64,000 nt of DNA from Burkholderiales bacterium UBA2463. GTDB lineage: Bacteria > Pseudomonadota > Gammaproteobacteria > Burkholderiales > Burkholderiaceae_A. Shown here in pieces: positions 49,259-58,630 of the stretch; position 1 is the first letter of the stretch, and every line of letters starts with the position of its first letter. Both the position numbers and the translations under genes were made by a program. The stretch spans positions 25,827-89,826 of the forward strand of contig DDPR01000012.1 in assembly GCA_002342295.1 (NCBI GenBank), written 5' to 3'. The notes beneath the pieces are model-generated. The model worked only from the letters and a program-made list of their open reading frames with translations. It did not search any database and was not told the origin of the DNA.

Positions 49259-49393
49259 AGAGTTTACGGTTTGTGGCGGTTTGGGGGAGCAAGCACGCTG
49301 TCATCTGAGCCCAAAGCATGCCCGAGAAGTTTTAGCAATGCCCCGAGACACTCCTCCCTAGCGTCCCGTAGAGCGTCAAGTGAGTCGGACAGA

Positions 49394-49445
49394 GGGTATC
49401 AAAATACCCCTACGGACCGTATTTAACAATATTGATTCTCATTTA
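49394..49445 (+). promoter_or_regulatory. Palindrome, NarL-like heptamer and FNR-like site upstream of fdnG
   Basis: Within the moeA-fdnG gap: an inverted repeat GGGTAT-CAAA-ATACCC (49394-49409); TACCCCT at 49405-49411, matching the NarL heptamer TACYYMT; AAATAC/GTATTT inverted repeat (49402-49424); and TTGAT-TCTC-ATTTA (49432-49445), 8 of 10 matches to an FNR site. The last could also be read as a Fur-like box. These lie about 50-100 bases upstream of the predicted start of transcription. Confidence 0.45.
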
Positions 49446-49459
49446 GCTGTACATGCGGG

Positions 49460-49488
49460 TTGACACAAGCAAAGCGGACGAAAACAAT
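49460..49488 (+). promoter_or_regulatory. Predicted sigma-70 promoter of fdnGHI
   Basis: TTGACA (49460-49465), 17-base spacer, AACAAT (49483-49488; 4 of 6 to TATAAT). The message would have a leader of about 100 bases. In it AACCGT (49494-49499) can pair with ACGGTT (49516-49521), followed by TTTT; a weak attenuator is possible. Confidence 0.55.
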
Positions 49489-49593
49489 TCGTCAACCGTC
49501 GGACTCGCGCCTGCAACGGTTTTTGTTCGGCGATGTTTGGTTTTTTAAGTGGTTTGCAACGAGAAGTCTTCCAACTCAACTGGAGAAAAAGCC

Positions 49594-52500
49594 ATGAATG
49601 CACCGCTTTCTCGCCGACAGTTCTTTCGAGTCTGTTCGGCTGGTGTGATGGCCTCTTCCGCTGTTGGCCTGGGCCTTGCCCCTGGTCAAGCGGTCGCAGA
49701 GGTTCGTCCCTACAAGCTGGCTCGTACCACGGAAACTCGTGGCACCTGCCCATACTGCTCTGTAAGCTGCGGGGTCGTGATGTACTCCCGCGAGGAACAG
49801 GGAAAGCGCAAGATTATTCACATCGAGGGAGACCCGGACAATCCAGTCAACAAGGGCACCCTGTGCCCCAAGGGTGCGGGACTCCTCGACATGGTTCACT
49901 CCCCCAACCGTCTGCTCCAGCCCGAGATTCGCGAGGCTGGCTCAAGCGAGTGGAAGACCATCTCCTGGGACGACGCCCTGTCCAAAGTGGCGCGCCTCAT
50001 GAAAAAAGATCGCGATGCGAACTTCATCGAGAAGAACGCTGAGGGCGTGACGGTCAACCGGTGGAACTCCACAGCGTTCATCGTCTCCAGTACCGTAAGC
50101 AACGAGGCTGGCTATCTTGGCGTCAAGATGGCGCGCGGCCTCGGAATGGTCGCACTCGACACCCAAGCACGTATCTGACACGCCCCCACGGTAGCCAGTC
50201 TGGCTCCGACGTTTGGGCGTGGTGCGATGACCAACCACTGGGTTGACATTCGCAATGCAGATTTGATTCTTGTGATGGGCGGCAACGCGGCAGAGGCTCA
50301 CCCCTGCGGCTTTAAGTGGGTCACGGAGGCCATGGAGCATCGCAAGGCTCGCCTCGTGGTGGTCGACCCCCGATTCACCCGAACCGCTGCCATCGCGGAC
50401 TTTTTCGCCCCCATCCGGGTGGGTTCTGACATTGCCTTCCTGGGCGGCGTCGTGAATTACCTGATGACGAAGGGCAAGATCCACAAAGAGTACGTTCTGA
50501 ACTACACCAACGCGGCCTTCATCGTCGGCGACAAGTACAAGTTCGAGAACGGCCTGTTCTCTGGTTACGACGAGGACAAGCGAAGCTACGACCGCTCCCA
50601 GTGGGCCTTTGAGATGGGGCCAGATGGCTTCGTGAAGGTAGACAACACCCTTCAGGATCCGAGGTGTGTCTACCAAATCATGCGCAAGCACTTCAGTCGC
50701 TACACCCCCGAGAAGGTCTCCGAGGTCTGCGGAACGCCGAAAGAGTCATTCCTGAAGATCGCCGAGATGATGGCCAGCACATGCACGCCCGATCGCGTGA
50801 TGACCATTCTCTATGCGCTCGGATGGACACAGCACTCGGTGGGCTCAGAGAACATCCGCACCATGGCCATGATCCAGCTTCTTCTGGGGAATATGGGTCG
50901 TGCCGGTGGCGGTGTGAACGCACTTCGTGGTCACGCGAATGTTCAGGGCATTACCGATCAGTGCGCCTACGCTCAGGTACTCCCAGGCTATCTCGGGTCG
51001 CCCACCGACAAGGATGTGAACTACGAGACCTATGTGAAGGCGCGCGTTCCGAAGGAGTTGCGTCCGAATTCGGTGAACTTCGCCAAGAACTTCCAGAAAT
51101 TCCAGGTCAGCCTCATGAAGGCCTGGTATGGGGATGCCGCGACAAAGGAAAACGACTTTGCCTACGACTATCTGCCGAAGATTGATCAGCCCTACGACAT
51201 CATGCACACCGTTGAGCGCATGGTTTCGGGTGAGATCAAGGGCCTGATCTGTCAGGGCTTCAACCCCATGGCCGCGCTGCCGAACAAGGCAAAGCTCGCG
51301 GCTGCACTGAAGAACTTGGACTTTATGGTGGTGATCGATCCGCTTCGCACCGAGTCTGCCGAGTTCTGGAAGCCTGTGGGCGAGTTCAACAACGTCAACC
51401 CCTCGGACATCAAGACCACGGTGATTCGACTGCCCTCAACCTGCTTTGCTGAGGACGAAGGAACCTTCACCAACTCCAGCCGGGTCATTCAGTGGCACTG
51501 GGCAGCTGGCGACGCCCCTGGAGAGGCCAGAAAGGATCGCCAGATCTTTGGTGAGATGTTCACGCGCGTGCGTGCCCTTTACAAGGCAGAGGGTGGCAAG
51601 TTCGCCGACCCCATCCTGAAGCTCAACTGGGCCTACACCAATCCGCGCTTCCCGGCTGCCGAGGAGGTCCTCAAAGAGATCTCCGGTCGCTCAAAGGCCG
51701 AATTGACTGACCCCGCAACCAAAGAGGTGGTCGTTCCTGCGGGTGGCCAGGTGGTTGGTTTTGGTCAGCTCAAAGATGATGGCTCGACCTCCTGTGGAAA
51801 CTGGATTTACTCCGGATGCTTCAGCGAAAAGGGCAATCTCACAGCGCGCCGCGACAAGACGGACCCCGGCAACATGGGCAACAACCTGAACTGGGGCTTT
51901 GCGTGGCCTGCGAACCGCCGCGTGCTCTATAACCGCGCGGGCGCAGACATGCATGGCAAAGCCTGGGACAAGACCCGGCCCGGGATTGAGTGGGATGGCA
52001 CCAAGTGGAGTGGAATTGACGTTCCCGACATGCCTCCCACCAACAACCAGGCAGGACCGTTCATCATGACGCCCAGTGGAGTTGGAAACCTCTTTGCCGC
52101 CATGGCGGAAGGCCCACTCCCTGAGCATTACGAGCCCTTTGAGACGCCCTTGGGCCGCAATCCGATGAACAACAACCCGCTCGCGGTTAGCAACCCGGCC
52201 TCGCGCATCTTCAAGAGCGTGAAAGGCTCCTTTGGGCAGAAGGACAAGTATCCCTATGCGGCGACGACCTACCGCCTCACAGAGCACTTCCACTTCTGGA
52301 CCAAGAACGTAGAGTCGAACGCCATTGTTCAGCCCAGCCCTTTCGTTGAGATTGGCGTGGAGTTGGCAAAGGCAAAGGGCATCAAAAACGGGGACTCGGT
52401 GCGTGTTTGGAACGACCGTGGCAGCATCAAGGCTGCAGCAGTCGTCACCAAACGCATCCCGCAGCTCAACGTTGCGGGTCAAAAGGTGGAGACCGTTGGT

Positions 52501-52635
52501 ATCCCGATTCACTTTGGCTTCGTGGGGTTGGCAAACAAGGGGTTCTTGGCCAACGAGCTCACGCCCTTCGTGGCCGATGCCAACTCTCTGACGCCGGAAT
52601 TTAAGGCGTTCCTCGTCAACATTGAGAAAGCATAA
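49594..52635 (+). CDS. fdnG: Selenocysteine-containing formate dehydrogenase major subunit (UGA at codon 195 read as Sec)
   Basis: Molybdenum enzyme that oxidises formate to CO2 on the periplasmic side. 1013 residues if UGA at 50176-50178 is read as Sec; conventional translation splits it in two. Both halves are in one frame, and the sequence around UGA (THTQARI-Sec-HAPTVASLAPTFG) matches FdnG/FdoG. Tat signal SRRQFFRVCSAGVMASSAV at the N-terminus; [4Fe-4S] ligands Cys52, Cys55, Cys59, Cys91 (CPYCSVSC, LCPKG); bis-MGD binding domains follow. ATG 49594 is preceded by GGAGAAAAAG. Downstream fdnH, fdnI, and sel genes support the reading. Molybdenum or tungsten cannot be told apart. Confidence 0.97.
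50176..50221 (+). promoter_or_regulatory. UGA codon with bacterial SECIS hairpin in fdnG
   Basis: UGA at 50176-50178. Apical hairpin: CGG (50189-50191), bulged U 50192, AGCC, loop AGUCU (50197-50201), GGCU, CCG (50206-50208), the same shape as in E. coli fdhF/fdnG with bulged U and a GU in the loop. An outer stem CACGCCC (50179-50185)/GGGCGTG (50215-50221) is also perfect. SelB should bind here to deliver Sec-tRNA. Confidence 0.93.
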
Positions 52636-52645
52636 GGAGGCGACC

Positions 52646-53518
52646 ATGGCGAATGCTCAACCCATGACCATCGTTCAGCGGTCAGCCACCTCGGTGACTG
52701 GCTCCGTTCAATCCAATCCACAACTCGAAGTCGCAAAACTCATCGATGAGTCCAAGTGCATCGGATGTAAGGCCTGCCAGGTGGCCTGTATGCAGTGGAA
52801 CGACAACCGCGACACGATCGGCACCAATGTGGGGGTCTACGACAATCCCGTCGATCTGTCTCCAAAGTCGTGGACCGTGATGCGCTACAACGAAGTCGAC
52901 CGGGACGATGGCGGCATTGACTGGCTGATTCGCAAGGACGGCTGTATGCATTGCGAGGAGCCAGGCTGCCTAAAGGCCTGCCCCTCCCCCGGTGCCATCG
53001 TCAAGTACGACAACGGTGTGGTCGATTTCAATAGCGACAACTGTATTGGCTGCGGCTACTGCGTGGCTGGATGTCCGTTCAACATTCCTCGCATCAGCAA
53101 GACGACTCACAAGGCTTATAAGTGCTCCCTCTGCTCAGATCGACTCGCAGTAGGTGAGAAGCCAGCTTGCTCAAAGGCCTGCCCGACCATGGCAATCAAG
53201 TTCGGGCCAAAGTCGGAGATGAAGGAGTTGGCCCTTCAGCGGGTCACTGACCTGAAAGAGCGTGGCTACAAAAACGCGGGCCTCTACGACCCAGCCGGTG
53301 TGGGCGGCACGCATGTGATGTACGTGCTGCGTCATTCCGACAAGCCTGAGGCCTACAACGGGCTCCCCACCGATCCTCGCATCAGCCCCACTGTAAGTCT
53401 CTGGAAGGGAACGGCGAAATCTGTTCTGTCTTGGGGACTGGGCCTGGCGGTGCTCGCTGGCGTTGCTCACTACTTCATCAAGGGCCCCAAGGTCGTTGAT
53501 GAGCACGAGGAGGCCTAA
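52646..53518 (+). CDS. fdnH: Formate dehydrogenase iron-sulfur (beta) subunit
   Basis: Carries electrons from FdnG to the cytochrome subunit. 290 residues with four [4Fe-4S] clusters: CIGCKACQVACMQWN, CMHCEEPGCLKACPSPGA, CIGCGYCVAGCPFNIPR, and CSLCSDRLAVGEKPACSKACPT. One C-terminal transmembrane helix (SVLSWGLGLAVLAGVAHYF). Start ATG 52646 with AAGGAGG just after the fdnG stop; the longer frame from 52622 overlaps fdnG. Electrons leave to FdnI. Confidence 0.97.
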   Translation: MANAQPMTIVQRSATSVTGSVQSNPQLEVAKLIDESKCIGCKACQVACMQWNDNRDTIGTNVGVYDNPVDLSPKSWTVMRYNEVDRDDGGIDWLIRKDGCMHCEEPGCLKACPSPGAIVKYDNGVVDFNSDNCIGCGYCVAGCPFNIPRISKTTHKAYKCSLCSDRLAVGEKPACSKACPTMAIKFGPKSEMKELALQRVTDLKERGYKNAGLYDPAGVGGTHVMYVLRHSDKPEAYNGLPTDPRISPTVSLWKGTAKSVLSWGLGLAVLAGVAHYFIKGPKVVDEHEEA

Positions 53519-53520
53519 GC

Positions 53521-54147
53521 ATGAGCAACACAGTCGACAACAAAGTAAGACGCTACAGCGGCAATGAGCGCGTGAACCATTGGTTTACGGCGATCGCCTT
53601 CATTCTGCTCGCGATGTCCGGACTGGCCTTCTTCCATCCCGCGTTTTGGCCGATGGTGGCCGTGCTGGGCGGAGGAGAGCTCGCCCGCTACCTACATCCC
53701 ATCATTGGCGTGGCGATGTTTGCGTCGTTTCTCATCTTCGCAATCCAAAAGTTGGGAGACAACCTCTTTTCAAAGGTAGATGGACAGTGGCTCTCACAGA
53801 TTGGTGACGTCCTCTCAAACCGGGATGAGCGCCTGCCCGAGATTGGAAAATACAATGCGGGTCAGAAGCTGGCCTACTGGGCTATGGTGCTCTCCATGGT
53901 TGCCCTATTGGCTTCGGGCCTCGTGATCTGGAGAGAATTCTTCTCGCACCTATTCACAATCGACCAGATCCGCATTGCGGTAGTCGTTCATGCCCTCTCG
54001 GCCATCGTGCTCATCATGACCATCATCGTTCACATTTATGCGGCGATCTGGGTCAAGGGGACGATTGGGGCCATGGTCTCAGGCTACGTCTCGAGAGCCT
54101 GGGCCAAGCACCATCACGCCCTCTGGTATAAGTCTTTGAACAAGTAA
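53521..54147 (+). CDS. fdnI: Formate dehydrogenase cytochrome b556 (gamma) subunit
   Basis: Membrane di-heme cytochrome that reduces quinone. 208 residues, four transmembrane helices. Histidines in ERVNHWFTAIAF, RYLHPIIGVAMF, and VHALSAIVLIMTIIVHIYAA are the likely heme ligands. It starts two bases after fdnH and is closed by a strong terminator at 54168-54196. Together FdnGHI forms a respiratory, proton-motive formate-quinone oxidoreductase. Confidence 0.96.
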   Translation: MSNTVDNKVRRYSGNERVNHWFTAIAFILLAMSGLAFFHPAFWPMVAVLGGGELARYLHPIIGVAMFASFLIFAIQKLGDNLFSKVDGQWLSQIGDVLSNRDERLPEIGKYNAGQKLAYWAMVLSMVALLASGLVIWREFFSHLFTIDQIRIAVVVHALSAIVLIMTIIVHIYAAIWVKGTIGAMVSGYVSRAWAKHHHALWYKSLNK

Positions 54148-54167
54148 GGTTCCCTGGGTAGTTCCTC

Positions 54168-54196
54168 TCGGCCCCTACCCGGGGCCGATTTTTTTT
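54168..54196 (+). terminator. Rho-independent terminator after fdnI
   Basis: Perfect 8-base stem TCGGCCCC (54168-54175) / GGGGCCGA (54181-54188), loop TACCC, followed by eight T. It separates the structural genes fdnGHI from fdhE-selA-selB-selC. Confidence 0.9.
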
Positions 54197-54216
54197 AACC
54201 AACGACCCCTCCGACC

Positions 54217-55167
54217 ATGCCCACCCCAATCGTGACCGATGGCTCCATGGACAAGCTGCGTGACTACCCTCACGTGCTGACTCCTCTTGGCGCGCCCGGA
54301 CTGTTCAGCAACCGCGCCGCTCGATTCGACCATCTGGGTCAGGCAGAGCGTGGCATGGGACCCTACCTGAGGCTAATGGGGCATGTATGTCGAGGCCAGG
54401 CACGAGCATTTTCTGAACGGTCGGCTGAAGCGCCCTCGGACGAAGCGCTCGCGCGCAGTCGTGACCACGGCATGCCTCCCCTTGCAGACGCGCTTTTCCG
54501 CCGAGATCCCGCCTGGCAGAAAGACCTCCAGACCATCTTGGCCGAGGTGCTCGAGAAGGCGCACCTACCGGAGCCGGGCGCAACCCAAATACGAGCCTTA
54601 CTCGAGCAGAGCCTCTCCGGAGATGGTCGCATTGAATCTATTGCCGACGCACTGCTCAGCGGGATGGAGCTCAATGCGGAGGATGGCGCCTGCGCCCCGT
54701 TCGTTGGCGCAGCGCTTCAGACCTACTTCACTCGCTTGGCCAGCAAGGTGCCCCCCTCTGACGTGGAGCATTCAGACATCCCGAATGTCTGCCCCTGCTG
54801 TGGCATGCGACCCACAGCAAGCCTGGTCAGCATGGAGCCCGACCGCATCAACGGCCGTTATCTGATCTGTTCACTCTGCATGACCGAATGGAATCTGGAG
54901 AGGGTCAAATGCTCGGCCTGCCTCAAGGAGGGCGATGTGTCCTATCTTGTGGTGGACGACAGGCCCGAGGCCACCACCCGATCGCCCATCCGAGCAGAGA
55001 CCTGTGATGCCTGCAAGGCCTATCTCAAGATCTTCGTCCAGGATAACGACCCTCTCATGGATGTTTTGGCCGATGACCTCGGTTCTCTTGAACTCGATAT
55101 CATGGTGGATGAGCAAGGCTACAGCCGAACCGGCCCCAATCTTCTTTTCTATCCCGGCCACGAGTAG
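54217..55167 (+). CDS. fdhE: Formate dehydrogenase accessory protein FdhE
   Basis: Cytoplasmic assembly factor (rubredoxin-like) needed for active Tat-exported formate dehydrogenases. 316 residues. Zinc/iron cysteine pairs in NVCPCCGMRPTAS, LICSLCMTEWNL, KCSACLKEG and TCDACKAY. Starts 20 bases after the T-run of the terminator and lies eight bases before selA, so it heads the fdhE-selA-selB operon. It needs an own promoter or read-through; I could not identify one. Confidence 0.95.
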   Translation: MPTPIVTDGSMDKLRDYPHVLTPLGAPGLFSNRAARFDHLGQAERGMGPYLRLMGHVCRGQARAFSERSAEAPSDEALARSRDHGMPPLADALFRRDPAWQKDLQTILAEVLEKAHLPEPGATQIRALLEQSLSGDGRIESIADALLSGMELNAEDGACAPFVGAALQTYFTRLASKVPPSDVEHSDIPNVCPCCGMRPTASLVSMEPDRINGRYLICSLCMTEWNLERVKCSACLKEGDVSYLVVDDRPEATTRSPIRAETCDACKAYLKIFVQDNDPLMDVLADDLGSLELDIMVDEQGYSRTGPNLLFYPGHE

Positions 55168-55175
55168 AGCGCCTC

Positions 55176-56615
55176 ATGAAACCTACGGTTCTGCCCGGTT
55201 CGGGCGAATCCCCGATGACCGAGCAGCAGCCGAGAACCTCACCACTGAGAATCCCCTCGGTTGACAAGATTCTTGGCCTTCCTTCGCTTGCGCCGCTTGA
55301 GGCTCGATACGGTCGACCCCTTGTCAAGCGAGAGCTTCAGGCCCTCCTAGCGGCCTTGCGAGCCGAGCAAGAGATTTTCATTGAGGGTGTTTTCATGAAA
55401 CGCCTTGAGGCCACCCTTCAGGCGGTGACGCGACCTGGGCTCGGTCCGGTCATTAATCTCACTGGCACCGTCATACACACCAACCTGGGCCGGGCACTCA
55501 TGTCTGAGGCTGCAGTTGAGGCGGTTGTGTCGTGTATGCGGAACTACAACGCCCTCGAGTTTGACCTGAGGACAGGAGAACGGGGTGACCGAGATGATGT
55601 GGTCGAAGCCCTTCTCTGCCGTCTCACCGGTGCTGAGGCGGCCACGGTCGTGAACAACTGCGCCGCTGCTGTCCTACTCGGACTCGTCGCGCTAGGGGCT
55701 CGTCGCGAGGTCCTCATCTCACGGGGCGAGCAAATCGAGATTGGTGGCGCCTTTCGAATGCCCGACATCATGAGGGCCGCCAACTGCCGACTCGTTGAGG
55801 TCGGAACCACCAACCGCACCCACCTGCGAGATTTTGCAGATGCCATCACCGAGAAAGCCTCGCTTATCGTCAAGGCGCATCGCTCGAACTATGCCGTCAC
55901 GGGTTTTACGGCCGAAGTGGCCGATGCCGACCTCGCCAGGCTTGCCAAGGAGCGCGGTCTGCTCTACATGGTCGACCTGGGGTCGGGGGCCCTTGTTGAT
56001 ATGTCGCGCTGGGGCCTTCCGAGGGAGCCCCTGCCCTCTGACTCGCTCTCTGCGGGTGCCGATGTCGTGATGTTCTCGGGAGACAAGCTTCTGGGGGGCC
56101 CCCAGGCGGGAATTATTGTGGGCAGCAAGGCTGCTATTCAGAAGATCAAAAAACATCCGCTCAAGCGAGCCCTGCGCGTCTCCAAGATGGTGATGGCAGC
56201 CCTTGAGGGCACCCTCCGGATCTACGACTCCGATCACCTTCTGGCAGAGAGGCTTCCGGTTTTGGCGATGCTCACCCGAACTCCTGAGGACGTGGAGGCG
56301 GTGGCCCAGAGGACCGCACCCCAGCTCGCTCGAGTCCTTGGTGAGGACTTCACCGCACAGGTTGTCCCCTGCATGAGTCAGATTGGGAGTGGGGCCCTGC
56401 CCGAGGAGCGGCTCGCCTCCTTCGGCGTTCGAATGGCTCTGGTGCCTCGCCACGCCCAGGCCAAGCGGCCAAGCAAGGCACTTCAGGCTGCATTGGCCCA
56501 TTTGCGTGCCCTTCCGGTACCCATCGTTGGGCGCATCAAAGATGACGCCCTGCTCTTCGATTGTCGCTGTTTGTTGCCCGAGCACGAGGCCCTTCTCAGA
56601 CGCAACCTCCCATGA
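55176..56615 (+). CDS. selA: L-seryl-tRNA(Sec) selenium transferase
   Basis: PLP enzyme that converts Ser-tRNA(Sec) to Sec-tRNA(Sec) with selenophosphate. 479 residues. NLTGTVIHTNLGRALM near residue 90, NNCAAAVLLGL, and the PLP lysine in FSGDKLLGGPQAGI. The start may be 55176 or ATG 55215 (MTEQQPRTSPLRIP), 13 residues later; family length fits both. Overlaps selB by four bases (ATGA). The selenium donor enzyme SelD is not in the window. Confidence 0.96.
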   Translation: MKPTVLPGSGESPMTEQQPRTSPLRIPSVDKILGLPSLAPLEARYGRPLVKRELQALLAALRAEQEIFIEGVFMKRLEATLQAVTRPGLGPVINLTGTVIHTNLGRALMSEAAVEAVVSCMRNYNALEFDLRTGERGDRDDVVEALLCRLTGAEAATVVNNCAAAVLLGLVALGARREVLISRGEQIEIGGAFRMPDIMRAANCRLVEVGTTNRTHLRDFADAITEKASLIVKAHRSNYAVTGFTAEVADADLARLAKERGLLYMVDLGSGALVDMSRWGLPREPLPSDSLSAGADVVMFSGDKLLGGPQAGIIVGSKAAIQKIKKHPLKRALRVSKMVMAALEGTLRIYDSDHLLAERLPVLAMLTRTPEDVEAVAQRTAPQLARVLGEDFTAQVVPCMSQIGSGALPEERLASFGVRMALVPRHAQAKRPSKALQAALAHLRALPVPIVGRIKDDALLFDCRCLLPEHEALLRRNLP

Positions 56616-58501
56616 TCATTGGTACTGCGGGCCACATTGACCATGGCAAGACCTCACTGATTGCCGGACTGACCGGAAAAAACACTGATCGACTTCCAGA
56701 GGAGCAACGTCGAGGGATCTCCATTGAGCTGGGTTATGCGTACCTTGCATTGGAGGATCAGCGTCTCCGGCTGGGCTTTGTGGACGTACCCGGACACGAG
56801 AAATTCGTGCACGCCATGCTCTCAGGCGCCACAGGCATCGATCACGCGCTGCTTGTGGTCGCCGCAGATGATGGCCCTATGCCGCAGACACGAGAGCACC
56901 TGGAGATTCTGAGGCTGCTTGGGGTTGAGTCTGGCACGGTTGCGATCACCAAGGTCGATGCCGTGGAGCCCGCTCAGCTCGTCATGGCCCGATTTGCTGT
57001 GCAAGAGATGCTCGAGAGTCAGCATGGCTCTGACTGGCCTATCTTTGAGGTCTCCTCAACCCAGAGGACTGGCCTGGATGACCTGCTCATTCATCTGACT
57101 CAGGTCGCCGCGAATAGGCCGTGCCGAGAGAGCCATGGTGGTTTTCGTCTTGCCGTAGACCGCAGTTTCGTGTTGCCAGGGCTCGGAACCATTGTCACGG
57201 GAACCGTTCATGCGGGCCATCTCACCGAGGGCGAGGAGATCATCGTTCAGCCGCGGGGGCTGCGTGGACGTGTCCGCTCGATGCGGGCAGAGGATCTTCC
57301 GGCTCAATCGGTCAGGGCGGGAAGTCGTGTTGCACTCAACATCGCAGGCGTCGGCCACGAAGAGGTGGGCCGAGGAGACTGGATTTGCCAGCCCAACGAA
57401 CTGCCGTGTGTCTTGCGTTTTGATGCCGAGATATCGGTCACACCTCATCTTGAGCGACCCCTGCGAGCGGGGCTTGAAGTTCACTTCCATCACGGCACTG
57501 CAGACCTATTGGCCAAAGTGATTCCCCTGACTGGCAACAGCATAGAGCCGGGCCGAAGGGCGCTGGTTGGAATCTCTTTGCCCAGGCCCGTTCAGGTCTG
57601 CCATGGCGATCGCTTTGTGCTTCGGGACAGTCAGGCCCGCAACACGCTTGCGGGCGGTCGTGTATTGGACTGCTACCCACCGACCCGAGGTCAGCGCACG
57701 CCCGAGCGCTTGGCGCTTCTGGAGGGACTCGCAGCGGACCAGATTGACCTTGAGCGCCTCTGGTCTCACAGCCCGTTGGCTGAGAGCCGTTTATCAGCGC
57801 TGTTGAACCTGCGGCCCGAAGAGTTGGACGGGCTCCTCACGCAGCAACTGGTGGTTCGCGCCGCGGGACAAATCTTCCACCCAGGCTTTTGGACTGAGGC
57901 AATGGCCCGGATGGTGAGCGCCATCGACGAGACGCACACCAGAGAGCCAGAGATGCCCGGGCTTGAGCTTCAAAGGCTGCGGAGGATGGGGTTTGCCCAG
58001 CTCAGCCCCGAGGCTTATGAAGCGCTTATTCAGGCTGTTTTGGCGACTGGCGATCTGGTGCAGCGCGGCGCGTTTCTTGCCCGCCCCGCCCATAAGGCAG
58101 AACTCGATGCCACAGAGGAGGCGCTCTGGCAACGTATTCGCCCGCTGCTTGCGGACGCACCCTTTAACCCGCCACGCGTGCGAGATATCGCCAAGGGGCT
58201 CAACCTGCCTGAGGGGCAAGTCCGAAACCATCTTCGAAAGGTCGCTCGAATTGGGGACGTCACGCTGGTCGCACTCGATCATTTCTTCCTGACAGAGTCG
58301 GTTGCCCAGCTGGCAGATATTGCGCAGACGATTCACGCCCGGGAGGGGGCGCTCCTTGCGGCCGACTTTCGCGATGCCATTGGCGGAGGCCGAAAGGTGG
58401 CTATTCATATCCTGGAGTTCTTCGATCGCGTAGGATTCAGCCGAAGACTCAAGGACAATCACCTAATTCGGCGTTCAAACCCATGGTCCAGCGCCTCATG
58501 A
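56612..58501 (+). CDS. selB: Selenocysteine-specific elongation factor SelB
   Basis: GTPase that brings Sec-tRNA to UGA codons by binding the SECIS hairpin. 629 residues. G1 GHIDHGKTSL at about 7-16, G2 RGISIELGYA, G3 DVPGHEKF, G4 TKVD; then domains II/III with GLGTIVTGTVHAG; the C-terminal half is made of winged-helix domains that bind the hairpin (FNPPRVRDIAKGLNLPEGQV). ATG 56612 overlaps the selA stop; earlier in-frame ATG 56561 lies within selA. tRNA-Sec follows 19 bases later. Confidence 0.97.
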   Translation: MIIGTAGHIDHGKTSLIAGLTGKNTDRLPEEQRRGISIELGYAYLALEDQRLRLGFVDVPGHEKFVHAMLSGATGIDHALLVVAADDGPMPQTREHLEILRLLGVESGTVAITKVDAVEPAQLVMARFAVQEMLESQHGSDWPIFEVSSTQRTGLDDLLIHLTQVAANRPCRESHGGFRLAVDRSFVLPGLGTIVTGTVHAGHLTEGEEIIVQPRGLRGRVRSMRAEDLPAQSVRAGSRVALNIAGVGHEEVGRGDWICQPNELPCVLRFDAEISVTPHLERPLRAGLEVHFHHGTADLLAKVIPLTGNSIEPGRRALVGISLPRPVQVCHGDRFVLRDSQARNTLAGGRVLDCYPPTRGQRTPERLALLEGLAADQIDLERLWSHSPLAESRLSALLNLRPEELDGLLTQQLVVRAAGQIFHPGFWTEAMARMVSAIDETHTREPEMPGLELQRLRRMGFAQLSPEAYEALIQAVLATGDLVQRGAFLARPAHKAELDATEEALWQRIRPLLADAPFNPPRVRDIAKGLNLPEGQVRNHLRKVARIGDVTLVALDHFFLTESVAQLADIAQTIHAREGALLAADFRDAIGGGRKVAIHILEFFDRVGFSRRLKDNHLIRRSNPWSSAS

Positions 58502-58520
58502 CTTTGCATCTTATTTACCC

Positions 58521-58616
58521 GGAAGGGTTCCGCGACCCGGTGGTCCGGTCAGACTTCAAATCTGATAGAGGTTGCCAGCAATCTCTGGTGGGTTCGACTC
58601 CCATACCCTTCCGCCA
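58521..58616 (+). tRNA. selC: Selenocysteine tRNA (anticodon TCA)
   Basis: 96 bases including CCA. Eight-base acceptor stem GGAAGGGT (58521-58528)/ACCCTTCC (58605-58612), discriminator G, CCA 58614-58616. Anticodon stem TCAGA/TCTGA with anticodon TCA at 58556-58558. Long variable arm AGAGGTT/AATCTCT and T-arm with GGTTCGACTCC. The 8-base acceptor and long extra arm are specific for tRNA-Sec. It appears embedded in the sel operon: 19 bases after selB and 14 before the next ORF. Confidence 0.97.
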
Positions 58617-58630
58617 AATACTGGATCGCC

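Noticed and set aside
49594..50178. fdnG as a pseudogene with a premature stop
   Set aside because: The stop is UGA at the conserved Sec position, frame is kept, a SECIS hairpin follows and selA/selB/selC are next door.
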